A stretch of DNA of 64,000 nt from Spisula solida (lineage: Eukaryota > Mollusca > Bivalvia > Venerida > Mactridae): NCBI GenBank assembly GCA_947247005.1, contig OX365948.1, forward strand, positions 35,158,601-35,222,600, in the 5' to 3' direction. Positions 53,776 through 64,000 of this stretch are shown one piece after another; within the stretch, counting starts at the first letter, position 1, and each line of letters starts with the position of its first letter. A program made the position numbers and the translations under genes. Under the pieces are notes generated by a model that worked only from the letters and a program-made list of their open reading frames with translations, did no database searches and was not told the DNA's origin.

Positions 53776-54641
53776 CTTAAGAAGGATGGATTGTACTGCA
53801 GTCATTTAAACATCAAACAGTCAATAGGTGAATTAATAAAATATAAGTGTAGCAATTTTTTTGGTAACGAAAGTTGTCAACTCATATCCCCACACCTTAC
53901 AATGATTGACAACATTAATTATGACATGTTCATGTATCAGTGAGTATAGATACTCAGGTACAGATTGTATCACAATACAAGCCAATCAACTGTGAATTAT
54001 TGTATAATATAAAGCCATCCTGAGACTCCAGATTGATTACATACCGGTACAGTTTTAGCAAAATGGGATGGACTATAATACTGAATCAGTTCTTAACTGT
54101 TTACTGCTGAACTGTTAAAATAAACCAGCCAAGTGATGCATATAATATAGTCTAGCTTTTAAAGCAGAGTGCTTGTGCTCATTGCAAGTACATCTAGTCT
54201 GAAAATTAAAGTGTACCATTTAATACAGGTAGTTGCTGAATTCAGGTGGCTAATAATTAAAAATAGCATCAACTGTAGATTATATAATAGTACTTTAAAT
54301 ACTCCATAATATTGACTTTCTACCTAAATTGTCTGATAAATTTCTGTTAAGGGCCTGTCTGACCACCTACAGGACACCTCATTGTTGGGATACCAGTGTC
54401 ACAGCAAAAGTTCAAATAGGGGGTTCTCACTATCAATTCCCTTTATATCCAGACTTTAACTTTAATAAGAACTACATCAGGTTAGATTTATTTCACTTAT
54501 GAGCAGATAATTGAATACTTCACATACAGGGGTGCATTAAAGCATGTAACATAAAACTCTATTTTCTTCATGCAATAAGGATAACATCAGAGTTGTGAGA
54601 TGAGATAGTACATCTTCTACCTGAACATTATACATGAATAC

Positions 54642-54681
54642 CACAGAACAGAACAGAACAGAACAGAACAGAACAGAACAG
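54642..54681. repeat. (cagaa)n microsatellite
   Basis: About eight perfect pentanucleotide copies in intron 1. Confidence 0.95.
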
Positions 54682-54879
54682 ACAAAATACAAATGTACAA
54701 GTAAGGAAATTTAATAAATGGGACAAATTTGTTGCCTGAGAAAACATCCGGACAACGGACGATGTGTGTGTATATGTCAACATGTCATGCAGGTGCCAAC
54801 CAATGAATACTTCAACTGATACTTAAAACTATTCCACCCCTCACCCAAACATTACAATGTCACAATGCCTGGTGATTAG

Positions 54880-54935
54880 GCAAAAAGTATGCCATCCTAT
54901 GATCGGACAGCAATCAGATTGGATTTGTGACCTAG
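54880..54935 (+). repeat. Dispersed repeat fragment, copy 2
   Basis: This is the counterpart of 43871-43925; both carry atcagattgga and tgtgacctag. The family is unidentified. Confidence 0.6.
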
Positions 54936-55203
54936 ACATCGCACTGGTGTATGTGTATGTATGACAATCCATAAAATCTTCTTCCAGCTATATACACTAC
55001 ATGATATTTACATTACATACATGTATTATATGTAACAGCTAACACATAAAACATGACTGCGGTCTCATTCTTTATATTGGTACATAATGTAACATCAAAA
55101 TGTTCAACAACTTCATGAAGATCAATATTTGTTCATATTTAAGTCAACAATTAACAAAATAATATGTAACTTCAAAAGCTGATAAAAATTAAACAAAAAG
55201 CAC

Positions 55204-55297
55204 CTGTTTCCTTCCTTCTATTTTCTTCATACTGTACGAAGGCTTTTGGTGTTGGTGGGGTCTCAGAGGGGTCAAAGTAACTCCCGGAATAATCCAT
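55204..55297 (-). CDS. MACF1: Spectraplakin first coding exon (start codon)
   Basis: The coding part is 94 bp: 31 codons plus the first base of an Asp codon completed in exon 2. It starts MDYSGSYFDPSETPPTPKAF and ends ENRRKET. The ATG (55295-55297) has A at -3 and G at +4, a strong start context, and an in-frame TGA lies 13 codons upstream (55334-55336), so this is a true N-terminus. The region before CH1 is short, acidic and proline-rich; such leaders vary between alternative first exons in plakins. The donor is gtgctt, weaker than the others but preceded by CAG. The phase-1 end matches exon 2 and also dystrophin exon 1. Confidence 0.9.
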
Positions 55298-55440
55298 CCT
55301 TGTTTTATTCCAGTTACGTATTCCAAGAAAGAATCATTAGATCATTTTTTGCACAAAATGCAGAAAAACACAATTTTCTAAACAACCCTTCCAAATTAAC
55401 TACACAGAAGCCACTATGTGAAGGAACACCCAGTTGAGGA
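55298..55440 (-). promoter_or_regulatory. 5' untranslated sequence upstream of the start codon
   Basis: This sequence lies directly upstream of the ATG on the minus strand, with an in-frame stop at 55334-55336. I see no clear acceptor close to the ATG, so transcription may begin not far upstream (towards 55.4-55.5 kb), but no TATA box or initiator can be assigned. The upper limit is arbitrary. Confidence 0.4.
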
Positions 55441-56723
55441 ATGTTCCCTCAGTCTCCGCGAGGTATCTTGTTGAATAGATCACACAGATGACACAAACTT
55501 TCTCCCCCCACCACCTCACATGTTTTATGTCTCGTAAACTTCAAAAACAAATAGCTAACAAACTTGTATTTTATCTGTAGTTGATTTTAGGATTAAACTT
55601 TCAGTTGTGTAATTTAAAAAGTACACAGCGAACTTATAAAAGGAAATATTTTAAGATATTAAATCCATATGTATAAGATACAACTTTCTTAAACCCTATC
55701 GGGCATTGCTCCACAAACATGGTGTTGAAGCTACATATGTAAATGAATGAAATATTGGTCACACTTATTTGAGCACTAGCGAGGAGGACATGTTGCTATT
55801 TATAGTAACAAGGAATCACCTTGTTTAGGTTTAAATGACAGAGGAAAACACCTGTCCAACAATATTGATCAAATGAAGTTTATCTTAACTTATCAGTATA
55901 ATCAACATAGGATGGAGATTTTTTACATGTCTCAGATTAGATTTAAACATGTGTGCAGACTGATAAAGGTATAAATTATAAACTGCATACACCAAGACTT
56001 GAATGTCCTATAAAATATCCTTGTGTCATCTATACCTAAGGGAGTTAACTGTGACTTCATTAATCAAGTTGACAAACTGAATTACCTAACATCAACAAAT
56101 TTAGACACATATTTTTGCTACAACAAATTTTTACATACAATCAACCCTGTTTATTGTGCTTACAACACTGAATATCCACCTGTCTTAAGCAGCTAAAATG
56201 ATTAAATCAAAATCAGCCATTTTATAAGAATATTTCATTAAATTAATACCAACGTTATTTAAAAAGAGCACACCAAATCAAGGATTCACCAGCTCTAAGC
56301 AGTCAGATTTCATGTATCCCTCGTCAGGCTGCTATTATATGACAGAATACCGTATACACACATTTATATCCAGCTAAATAGATCAACACATAAAATCAAA
56401 CTGACAAAATCGTGTAATATTTATGAAGTATTTTCATGAGCAAACAACCACACACATATATACTTGTACATCCCTAAGTTTTCTCCTACAATGACACCAA
56501 ATTCGACCCATCAACCAGCACATAATATGGAAAATAAAGTGGAAATCAATGGAAGTTTTGTATGATAGACCAGTACATGATTCATAACCAACAATGAGAT
56601 ATGATATATGGAATCAGACCTACGCACGATAAGCAACAGACATCTTAATATACATCCTAAATACGTCAAACTCAAATCAAAGCTAGACAAAATGTATTAA
56701 GAGAACCGGATGACACAATATAA
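55441..56723. other. Putative 5' flank, no supported feature
   Basis: This is AT-rich sequence. A diverged cacctgtcttaagcagc motif near 56178 belongs to the dispersed taagacaggt family. No promoter element is recognisable. Confidence 0.4.
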
Positions 56724-57615
56724 TGGTCTTATAGCATCGAAGCCAGCAACAAGTAGGTTGGCATAATGGTCTTAGAGCATCGAGGTCAGCAACAAGTAGG
56801 CCGGTACAATGGTCTTATAGCATCAAGGCCAGCAACAAGTAGGTTGGCACAATGGTCTTATAGCATCAAGGCCAGCAACAAGTAGGTTGGCACAATGGTC
56901 TTATAGCATCAAGGCCAGCAACAAGTAGGTTGACACAGTGATCAGAGAGCAATGAGGCCAGCTACAAGTAGGTGGACACAATGATCAGAGAGCACTGAAG
57001 CCAGCAACAAGTAGGTTGACACAATGATCAGAGCGCACTGAGGCCAGCAACAAGTAGGTAAACACAATGATCGTAGAGCACTGAGGCCAGCAACAAGTAG
57101 GTTGACATGATCAGAGAGCACCGAGGCCAGCAACAGGTAGGTAAACACAATGATCAGAGCACTGAGGCCAGCAACAAGTAGGTTGACACAATGATCGTAG
57201 AGCACTGAGGCCAGCAACAAGTAGGTTGACACAATGATCGTAGAGCACTGAGGCCAGCAACAAGTAGGTTGACACAATGATTGTAGAGCACTGAGGCCAG
57301 CAACAAGTAGGTTGACACAATGATCAGAGAGCAATCAGGCCAGCAACAAGTAAGTGGACACAATGATCGTAGAGCACTGAGGCCAGCAACAAGTAGGTTG
57401 ACACAATGATCGAAGAGCACTGAGGCCAGCAACAAGTAGGTTGACATAATGATCGTAGAGCACTGAGGCCAACAACAAGTAGGTTGACACAATGATCGAA
57501 GAGCACTGAGGCCAACAACAAGTAGGTTGACAAAATGATAACAGAGCAATGAGACCCGAAACAAGTAGGTTGACACAATGATCAGTAAACATTTAGAGAA
57601 ACAACAAGTAGTTTG
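56724..57615. repeat. Minisatellite, 43-bp unit
   Basis: About 20 copies of a unit with gaggccagcaacaagtaggt and tgacacaatgatcgtagagc. Five copies at the left end carry ggtcttatagcatc instead. The minus strand lacks stops in all three frames of the unit, which yields overlapping frames of 69-163 codons with a 43-residue period. They are artefacts. Confidence 0.95.
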
Positions 57616-58454
57616 GCACCATGGTTCTGTTCCTATGCTGAACAAACTACATCAAGGTTTTAAATCTCATTTCAGCACAGACAATGACAAATCAGGCCAA
57701 TACATTATCATTATGTCCCAACAGAAAACAACAATAAATGATGGTTGAAGAATTGCAGGAGCAGTTAATGAAATATTGCACCTAACAGTGTAGCCACAAT
57801 GCCTGACACCAATGCAACTGTTGACAATCATCAATAACTAAATGACAATACATATACATTTGTATGACGCTTTCAACCAAACATGTCAAAATTGCCCATT
57901 AATCAACAATTATAAAATGGACAGTTCCATCATCAACTGCTCCCTGGGCAAACTTTATGAACCATTAATGAAATTACACAGAAATAGGTCACCTTACATG
58001 TTCATCAAGCGTGCCAGAATTCCTAACCAAGAATCAATCTTAGACCAGCCTGTATCAACTGCACTTAGTCTAGCCTATTGAAGGCTGGCTAGGAATGGGA
58101 CAACATTAAATAACTCACAATTCATGTTATATTGTGACATCAAGACATTTATAATATCAAGTTATCATATTTGGCAACTGAGTCACAGAAGCATGGGCAA
58201 AAATGCTTTAACATTTATATAAATTGCTACAAAATCAGAAACTACAAAATTAGGAAAGGCACATGCCTGCTTAAAACAGCTGCTGTTTCCTGGTTCAATA
58301 TTGCCGGATATTTTAAAAGTCACTGTTCTGAATTGAAACAAACAGACTGACATCCTGCAGACAATTGAGATACTCATTAAGTTCAATTTTGAAGACTGAT
58401 TACCGGTACTACAATTATTATCAATCCATTTGGCATGTAAATAAAATCCGCTTC

Positions 58455-58560
58455 TCTTAAGGGGCTTGAACTCAGCTAGGACTTCAGTGAATGGCCAAAT
58501 GGTTATGGTAGCCAGCTTCAAAACACTTGCTTCTCACAGCTGCAGACTCGATCACCATAC
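58455..58560 (-). repeat. B-box-containing SINE-like fragment
   Basis: The minus strand carries gagttcaagcccc (58461-58473), a Pol III B-box-like motif, preceded by ggccattcactgaagtcct. No convincing A box is visible. Confidence 0.3.
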
Positions 58561-58689
58561 AAATAACTCCCACCATATATGATTTGTATTTAAAGGAAAC
58601 TACCTAATGAGATTTAGGGAGGGTTGGAAGTTATCTAACCAAGGTGCCTACATTAGTCTTAAATATTTCATTTTTTCTACTCTCGTAAG

Positions 58690-59010
58690 TTTGTGGTCAT
58701 CATCTGGTTTTCTCCGGCCAAATTGGCCAATGACCAATGGCATCGATGGAAGAAACAGAATGTTCTATGAGATACAGGGTAACAGGATGCGATACCCTAG
58801 CTCTTTCCGAATGGACTCCTTGGTTCTTTAATTGGATCTGTAATTAGCACCGATACACATGTGACTATTCTGGGTTTCCAACCAATTCATCTCTAATTGG
58901 ATGCTAAACACATTCCAGAAATTACCAAGTGCCCAAGTCTGATTCAAAGCATGGACCTCTCGATCTCTTGCCAAGAGCGGTTACCCACTCGACAACCGTG
59001 GGTGCCACCC
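58690..59010 (-). mobile_element. tRNA-derived SINE, copy 2
   Basis: Read on the minus strand this follows copy 1 (37531-37899) through the same blocks: gtggcac, a degenerate tRNA head with ttgtcgagtgg and caagagatcgagaggtcc, gggcacttggtaatttctg, attggttggaaaccca, tgtatcggtgcta, attaaagaacca-ggagtc and gagctagggta. The B box has decayed (gctttgaatca). The 3' limit is uncertain because similarity fades after the gagctagggta block. Confidence 0.8.
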
Positions 59011-59108
59011 TATGCCACCCAAATGGGGTCTTACAATACTTACAATATTCATCCTAGGTGACTAGTAACTCACAGTCCTCAAACAGTATGTAGTCGCATT
59101 ACTATGAG

Positions 59109-60079
59109 AACATAAAGACACTTCAGAACTGAGTGCATGAAGACACTACAGAACTGAGTGCGTGAAGACACTACAGAACTGACTGCATGAAGACACTACA
59201 GAACTGAGTGCATGAAGACACTACAGAACTGAGTGCATGAAGACACTACAGAACTGAGTGCGTGAAGACACTACAGAACTGAGTGCATGAAGACACTACA
59301 GAACTGAGTGCGTGAAGACACTACAGAACTGACTGCATGAAGACACTACAGAACTGAGTGCATGAAGTAACTACAGAACTGAGTGCATGAAGACACTACA
59401 GAACTGAGTGCATGAAGACACTACAGAACTGAGTGCCTGAAGACACTACAGAACTGAGAACATAAAGACACTACAGAACTGAGTGCATGAAGACACTACA
59501 GAACTGAGTACATGAAGACACTACAGAACTGAGTGCATTAAGTCACTACAGAACTGAGTGCATGAAGACACTACAGAACTGAGTGCGTGAAGACACTACA
59601 GAACTGAGTGCGTGAAGACACTACAGAACTGACTGCATAAAGACACTACAGAACTGAGTGCATGAAGACACTACAGAACTGAGTGCATGAAGGGACTACA
59701 GAACTGAGTGCATGAAGTCACTACAGAACCGACAGCATGAAGACACTACAGAACCGAGTGCATGAAGTCACTACAGACCTGAGTGCATGAAGACACTACA
59801 GAACTGAGTGCATGAAGTCACTACAGAACTGAGTGCATGAAGACACTACAGAACTGAGTGCATGAAGACACTACAGAACTGAGTGCATGAAGACACTACA
59901 GAACTGAGTGCATGAAGACACTACAGAACTGAGTGCATGAAGACACTACATAACTGAGTGCATGAAGACACTACAGAACTGAGTGCATGAAGACACTACA
60001 GAACTGAGTGCATGAAGACACTACAGAACTGAGTGCATGAAGACACTACAGAACTGAGTGCATGAAGACACTACAGAAC
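59109..60079. repeat. Minisatellite, 25-bp unit
   Basis: About 38 very uniform copies of ctacagaactgagtgcatga followed by agaca. Variants are gcgtgaag, gactgcatg, agtcact and agggact. The right half is the most homogeneous. It ends abruptly at a sequence with cgttgcagcagcacg. Confidence 0.96.
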
Positions 60080-61699
60080 TGTCACCGTTGCAGCAGCACG
60101 AACAATGAAACGTCATTTTAGTTTAAACATATTTTAATATTTTTCGTAAGCGTATTTAGACAAGGGATTGGGCACAAGTTATAACATGATACACAGGCAA
60201 TAAATTTCAGGAATGACAGTAAATTTGTGCTTATATGGAGATAAAGACAGTTTCGCTCTCAGTGCTAGATTTATTCATGCAGATAACATTCTTAGACAAT
60301 GACACAGCAGATGACAGCATGCAGCAGCAAAAACACAAGTCATTAAAACTGAGTCATTGAGTGCAAATCACCAATACAAAATACACAAGCCAATACTAAT
60401 CAGCATTGATAGAATCTGACACTTCACCATATTCACAGTCAGCATCAATTATTGCTTCTCTGTTTTCTGTTTATGCATGCGTTGTGCACTTTCTATGAAA
60501 AATGAACACAATTCTTTTTCAGCTACTCATTATCAGACCACACACACATTCCGGAATTTTCTAGAAAAAATGTCCCCTAAATGACATCTTTTTGACATTT
60601 TTCATAAATTTCAATATTTTATACATGTATTTGTTATGAGTCATACAAATGGATCGTTTTACACAGTATAATCTCCATCTTTTATTACACCATTTTAAAA
60701 CTGCATACATCACTGATCAGAGAGCCCATTAGTCAATCAATAAGTTCAACATTATATATACAATGTACATATACACACGCACACACTTAATTTTAATTCT
60801 TTTCACAAATATTTCAAGCTTTGTGAAACTTAAATGTTATAATTATGATGCTACTTCAAGTATTCTGCATTTGTTTACAAAGTTTTATGATAATATTTCA
60901 ATAAATCATACCTTTTCTTATTTTATTATATATTGAACAGATCATAAATTAACAAAACATGCTACATACAAATGTATGCATAACAACTGGCTGCAAAATG
61001 TTTTAAACCAATTACAAACAGTAGTGGTTTTAAATGCTATATAAATGTTCATGTGGCATAATAAATCCTCATTAATGACTCCTAAATTCTGAAGGTGTTC
61101 AAGATTCAAGAGGGGACAGTTGTTAACACAAAATTATTATAAGTTGAAACTTGGAATTATTTGTAGAAAGTAGGACCGGGATGATTTCAGAGATCTGGGA
61201 CAATTTCGAAATTCTGGAACTAGTTAATTGTTTGTATGAAGTTGAATCAAACCGGTTAATCGGCCGCCATATTGAAAATGGTGTTTCCTTCCCTGACATT
61301 CACATCACGGTACTTACGTTTTTTTATCATCTGATGATAATTTTTCAATTAGTATAAAATTAATATGTTAAATAAAATCACATACAGATTATGTATCACA
61401 AGTTACAAATATCAATCCAGCTATGTTACCTGTTTATGTGTCGATTTAAATGCATGCTGCTGTCTTCATGCAATGACATACTTTTATTTTATTGGCATTG
61501 TAGGATCTGTATTGTTTTAGAATGATTAGTGGTTTTGCAAAATTGAAACTCATTTTACCTAGTTATTGAATCGTATCCGATTAACCGAGTAATCGTCCCA
61601 GTCTCTCAGTCACTAGATATAGATATCAGGCAAATGACTAGTATCGAAATTGCGACACCACCAACTTTACAAACAGTCTTGTAACTTTTCCAAAATGCA
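60080..61699. other. No supported feature
   Basis: This is AT-rich flank. A 68-codon plus frame at 61151 has no recognisable content. Confidence 0.4.
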
Positions 61700-62148
61700 A
61701 ATTTATCACATACAGTTTTCTCCAGTAGCAAGCATGAAGATTTGGTTTGGCCATAAGTGTTGAGATATTGAACAGAAACCATTTGAATAGTCAGAAATGG
61801 TGAAGGTCAAAGTGACCTTTGACATACTGACCTCAAAATCAATAGGGGTCATCTACTGTTGATGGACAACCTCCATGTAAAGTTTGAAGATCCTAGGGCA
61901 AAGTGTTCTTGACTTATTGAACAGAAACCTTTTGAATAGTCAGAAATGGTAAAGGTCTCAGTGACCTTGACCTTAGACCTACTGACCTCAAAATCAATAG
62001 GGGTCTTCTACTGTTGATGACCAATCTTCATGTAAAGTTTGTAGATCCTTGAGCAAAGCAGTCTTGACAAAACGACAGACAGAGAGACAGACAGACAGAC
62101 ATGTGCAAAGCAATATACCCCCTCATCAAAGATGGGGGGGGGGGCATA
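61700..62148 (+). mobile_element. Pearl-like element with two 149-bp core repeats and (acag)n
   Basis: Two core monomers start with attgaacagaaacc at 61767 and 61916 (149 bp apart) and share tgaatagtcagaaatgg, gacctcaaaatcaatagggg and catgtaaagtttg. A (gaca)n microsatellite (about 62077-62100) follows, and a terminal hairpin (tataccccct … gggggggggcata, 62114-62148). The left terminus is not clear, so the start is approximate. Confidence 0.72.
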
Positions 62149-62298
62149 ATAATTACACAGAATTACAGACCAATATCCTGAGGAGTATACATGGCAGGGG
62201 GATAATGTTTAAACCAGGACAAACTACATTTAACATGTACACAACAGGTGATTTTCAGAATTAATACATTGAAATACAAAACTTCTATCATTTATAAT

Positions 62299-62345
62299 GG
62301 CCGTCGGACCCGCTCGGTTGGTAGAGCACTTAGACTTCATGACCA
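62299..62345 (+). repeat. 5' half of a tRNA-like sequence
   Basis: A perfect D-arm, gctcggttggtagagc (62312-62327), is followed by acttagacttcatgacc, like the start of an anticodon arm. Similarity then stops, and there is no T-arm or B box. This is likely a truncated tRNA-derived SINE or tRNA fragment. Confidence 0.5.
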
Positions 62346-63102
62346 ATTTCAGCAGCTATATTACATAATACATGTATGGTTTTCTGTGACATTGGCAACA
62401 GTCATGTCGTATGCCATATGGCTTTGTTTAGACAAAATTGAGGTACCATTTGCTTAAAGAAGAGCATGTATTAGTACTGGTTGACTTTAATAGTCAATTA
62501 CATGAAAACTGCACAAAATATGACTGCAAAATGGTTTCATAATATAGCACTAAATCACAAATCATATTCTTAAAGATAATTTTAAATTAAAAACTTATTT
62601 TTTATAAAGAGAAGGCAACATGAGAAGATTCTATCTAGAGAACAAACAACCCTGAACGTACACTATATTGACAATACCTCATGTTTAAATACTAAGTTCA
62701 AACAGATTTATAGCTTAGTTGAAAAACTTCGCAAAAAATCTTGACAAAAACACACTGACAAATTAATTCAACTTTTAAGACACCAATCAATTATTCCAAA
62801 ATTGGGGATTATATTTGACAAAATCTGGCCCACCTACAGACAAACATACCACTTAGTTTTTAAGATTACAGGGTTAGGATATTGACCTAGGTAGAACATT
62901 AGCATTGATGTGAGGATATGGTATAAGAAAACCTAAAATTGTCACACAGTGTGAAGAATAATACCCCACAATCCTCTCTTGTCATAAAAGTATGCTATGA
63001 AGAGCATTAACACTCCACCTTTTATTACATTTACCTTCTCTTGTCTAAAGAATAATGTCAAAACAGACGGTGAACAGACCAAGATTGACAAATTGAAGAT
63101 TG

Positions 63103-63885
63103 ACATACATGGACAATCTGAAGAGGGCAAACAAGGACAATCTGAAGATGGACAATTTGAAGAGGTCAAACATGGACAATCTGAGAATGGGCAATCTAAG
63201 GATGGACAATTTGAAGAGGCCAAACATGGACAATTTGAAGATAGACAAACATCAACAATCTGAAGATGGACAAACATGGACAATCTGAGGATGGACAAAC
63301 ATGGACAATCTGAGGATGGACAAACATGGACAATCTGAGGATGGACAAACATGGACAATCTGAGGATGGACAAACATGGACAATCTGAGGATGGACAAAC
63401 ATGGACAATCTGAGGATGGACAAACATGGACAATCTGAGGATGGACAAACATGGACAATCTGAGGATGGACAGACACGGACAATCCCAGGATATACAAAC
63501 ATGGACTATCTGAGGATGGACAAACATGGACAATCTGAGGATGGACAATCTGAGGATGGACAAACATGGACAATCTGAGGATGGACAGACACGGACAATC
63601 TGAGGATGGACAGACACGGACAATCTATGGATGGACAAACATGGACAATCTGAGGATGGACAAACATGGACAATCTGAAGATGGACAAACATGGACAATC
63701 TGAAGATGGACAAACATGGACTATCTGAGGATGGACAAACATGGACAATCTGATGATTGACAATCTAAGAATGGACATACATGGACAAAATGTGGATGGC
63801 CAAATGAGGATGACAAGCATGGACAAATTTAGGATAGAAAAATATGGACAAACGTATGGTGGACAAACACGGACTACTGGATAGA
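63103..63885. repeat. Minisatellite, 25-bp unit, stop-free on the minus strand
   Basis: About 28 copies of ggatggacaaacatggacaa followed by tctga. Copies at 63103-63260 are diverged, and the block at 63270-63470 is almost perfect. The reverse strand has no stop in any frame of the unit, so minus frames reach 125-186 codons with a 25-residue period (for example HPQIVHVCPSSDCPC). Despite the length they are artefacts: all three frames are open and mutually equivalent. Confidence 0.95.
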
Positions 63886-64000
63886 CAATTTGGGACAAAC
63901 GATAGCTTAAAACAGATATACACAACAGAATAAACAAATTGGTTTGAGCAAGAGGACACATATTTTGATTTCAACATCAAGTCAGTATGTGGGGATTTAA

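Larger units (their letters stand above)
26431..55297 (-). other. MACF1: Spectraplakin gene, 5' part (five coding exons)
   Basis: Five minus-strand exons join in frame to 139 residues: 31 in exon 1, one codon split by intron 1, then 20, 30, 26 and 31. Residues from about 33 to 139 form a complete CH1 domain of the actin-binding pair. Sequence features such as VNKHL, DGHNLLSLLEVLSG and [20 protein letters not shown] are typical of plakins rather than of beta-spectrin or dystrophin. Spectraplakins cross-link actin with microtubules and junctions at the cell cortex. The symbol follows the usual name of the invertebrate orthologue; MACF1, dystonin and shot are one family, and these 139 residues cannot separate them. 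Intron sizes are 2976, 23948, 846 and 680 bp. CH2 and the rest of the protein are outside the window. Confidence 0.93.

Noticed and set aside
55246..55437. 63-codon plus-strand frame over exon 1
   Set aside because: It is antisense to the real first coding exon.
56942..57645. Cys-rich minus-strand repeat frames of 69-163 codons
   Set aside because: These are by-products of the stop-free 43-bp unit, equivalent in several frames.
122..63885. CRISPR-like spaced repeats
   Set aside because: The arrays are direct head-to-tail minisatellites without unique spacers, in a genome with spliced genes.
62942..63961. Overlapping minus-strand frames of 125-186 codons with a 25-residue repeat
   Set aside because: All three frames of the 25-bp unit are open, so the frames are a property of the tandem array.

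Overview
This is eukaryotic nuclear DNA, AT-rich and intron-dominated, most probably from a bivalve mollusc. Three interspersed elements have the architecture described for bivalve 'pearl' elements: core repeats of about 150-165 bp or unique arms, an (ACRG)n-type microsatellite and a terminal hairpin. There are also tRNA-derived SINEs, MITEs, a dead mariner and many minisatellites. There is no operon-like layout, CRISPR array or rRNA.

The one gene I can establish runs on the minus strand. It is the 5' end of a spectraplakin (MACF1/dystonin/short-stop family). Five coding exons were found by translating the reverse strand and checking splice sites: exon 1 with the start codon (55204-55297), exon 2 (52166-52227), exon 3 (28128-28217), exon 4 (27204-27281) and exon 5 (26431-26523). 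They join in frame into 139 residues: a short unique N-terminus and a complete first calponin-homology (CH1) actin-binding domain. The introns are about 3.0, 23.9, 0.85 and 0.68 kb, and the intron after exon 5 runs off the window (more than 26.4 kb). I found no CH2 exon, so CH2 and the plakin/spectrin-repeat/GAS2 parts should lie beyond base 1.

Everything else is intron or 5' flank. Bases 1-26430 (downstream intron) hold minisatellites near 0.1, 1.8-3.1, 4.0, 6.7, 7.3, 8.7-9.3, 18.0, 21.1-21.9 and 22.7-23.4 kb, a retroposon insertion with target-site duplication at 8.9 kb and a pearl-like element at 18.3-18.9 kb. Intron 2 (28.2-52.2 kb) holds two MITE copies of one family, another MITE, a SINE, a pearl-like element, a mariner relic and two minisatellites. 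The 5' flank (55.3-64 kb) holds three large minisatellites, a second SINE copy and another pearl-like element.

Nearly all long open frames are artefacts of stop-free tandem repeats. I see no new multi-gene system. The features most worth a second look are the conserved exon architecture of the CH1 domain, a phase-compatible candidate alternative exon at 36.4 kb, the unusual crowding of unrelated minisatellites in one gene, and the recurrent pearl-like architecture.
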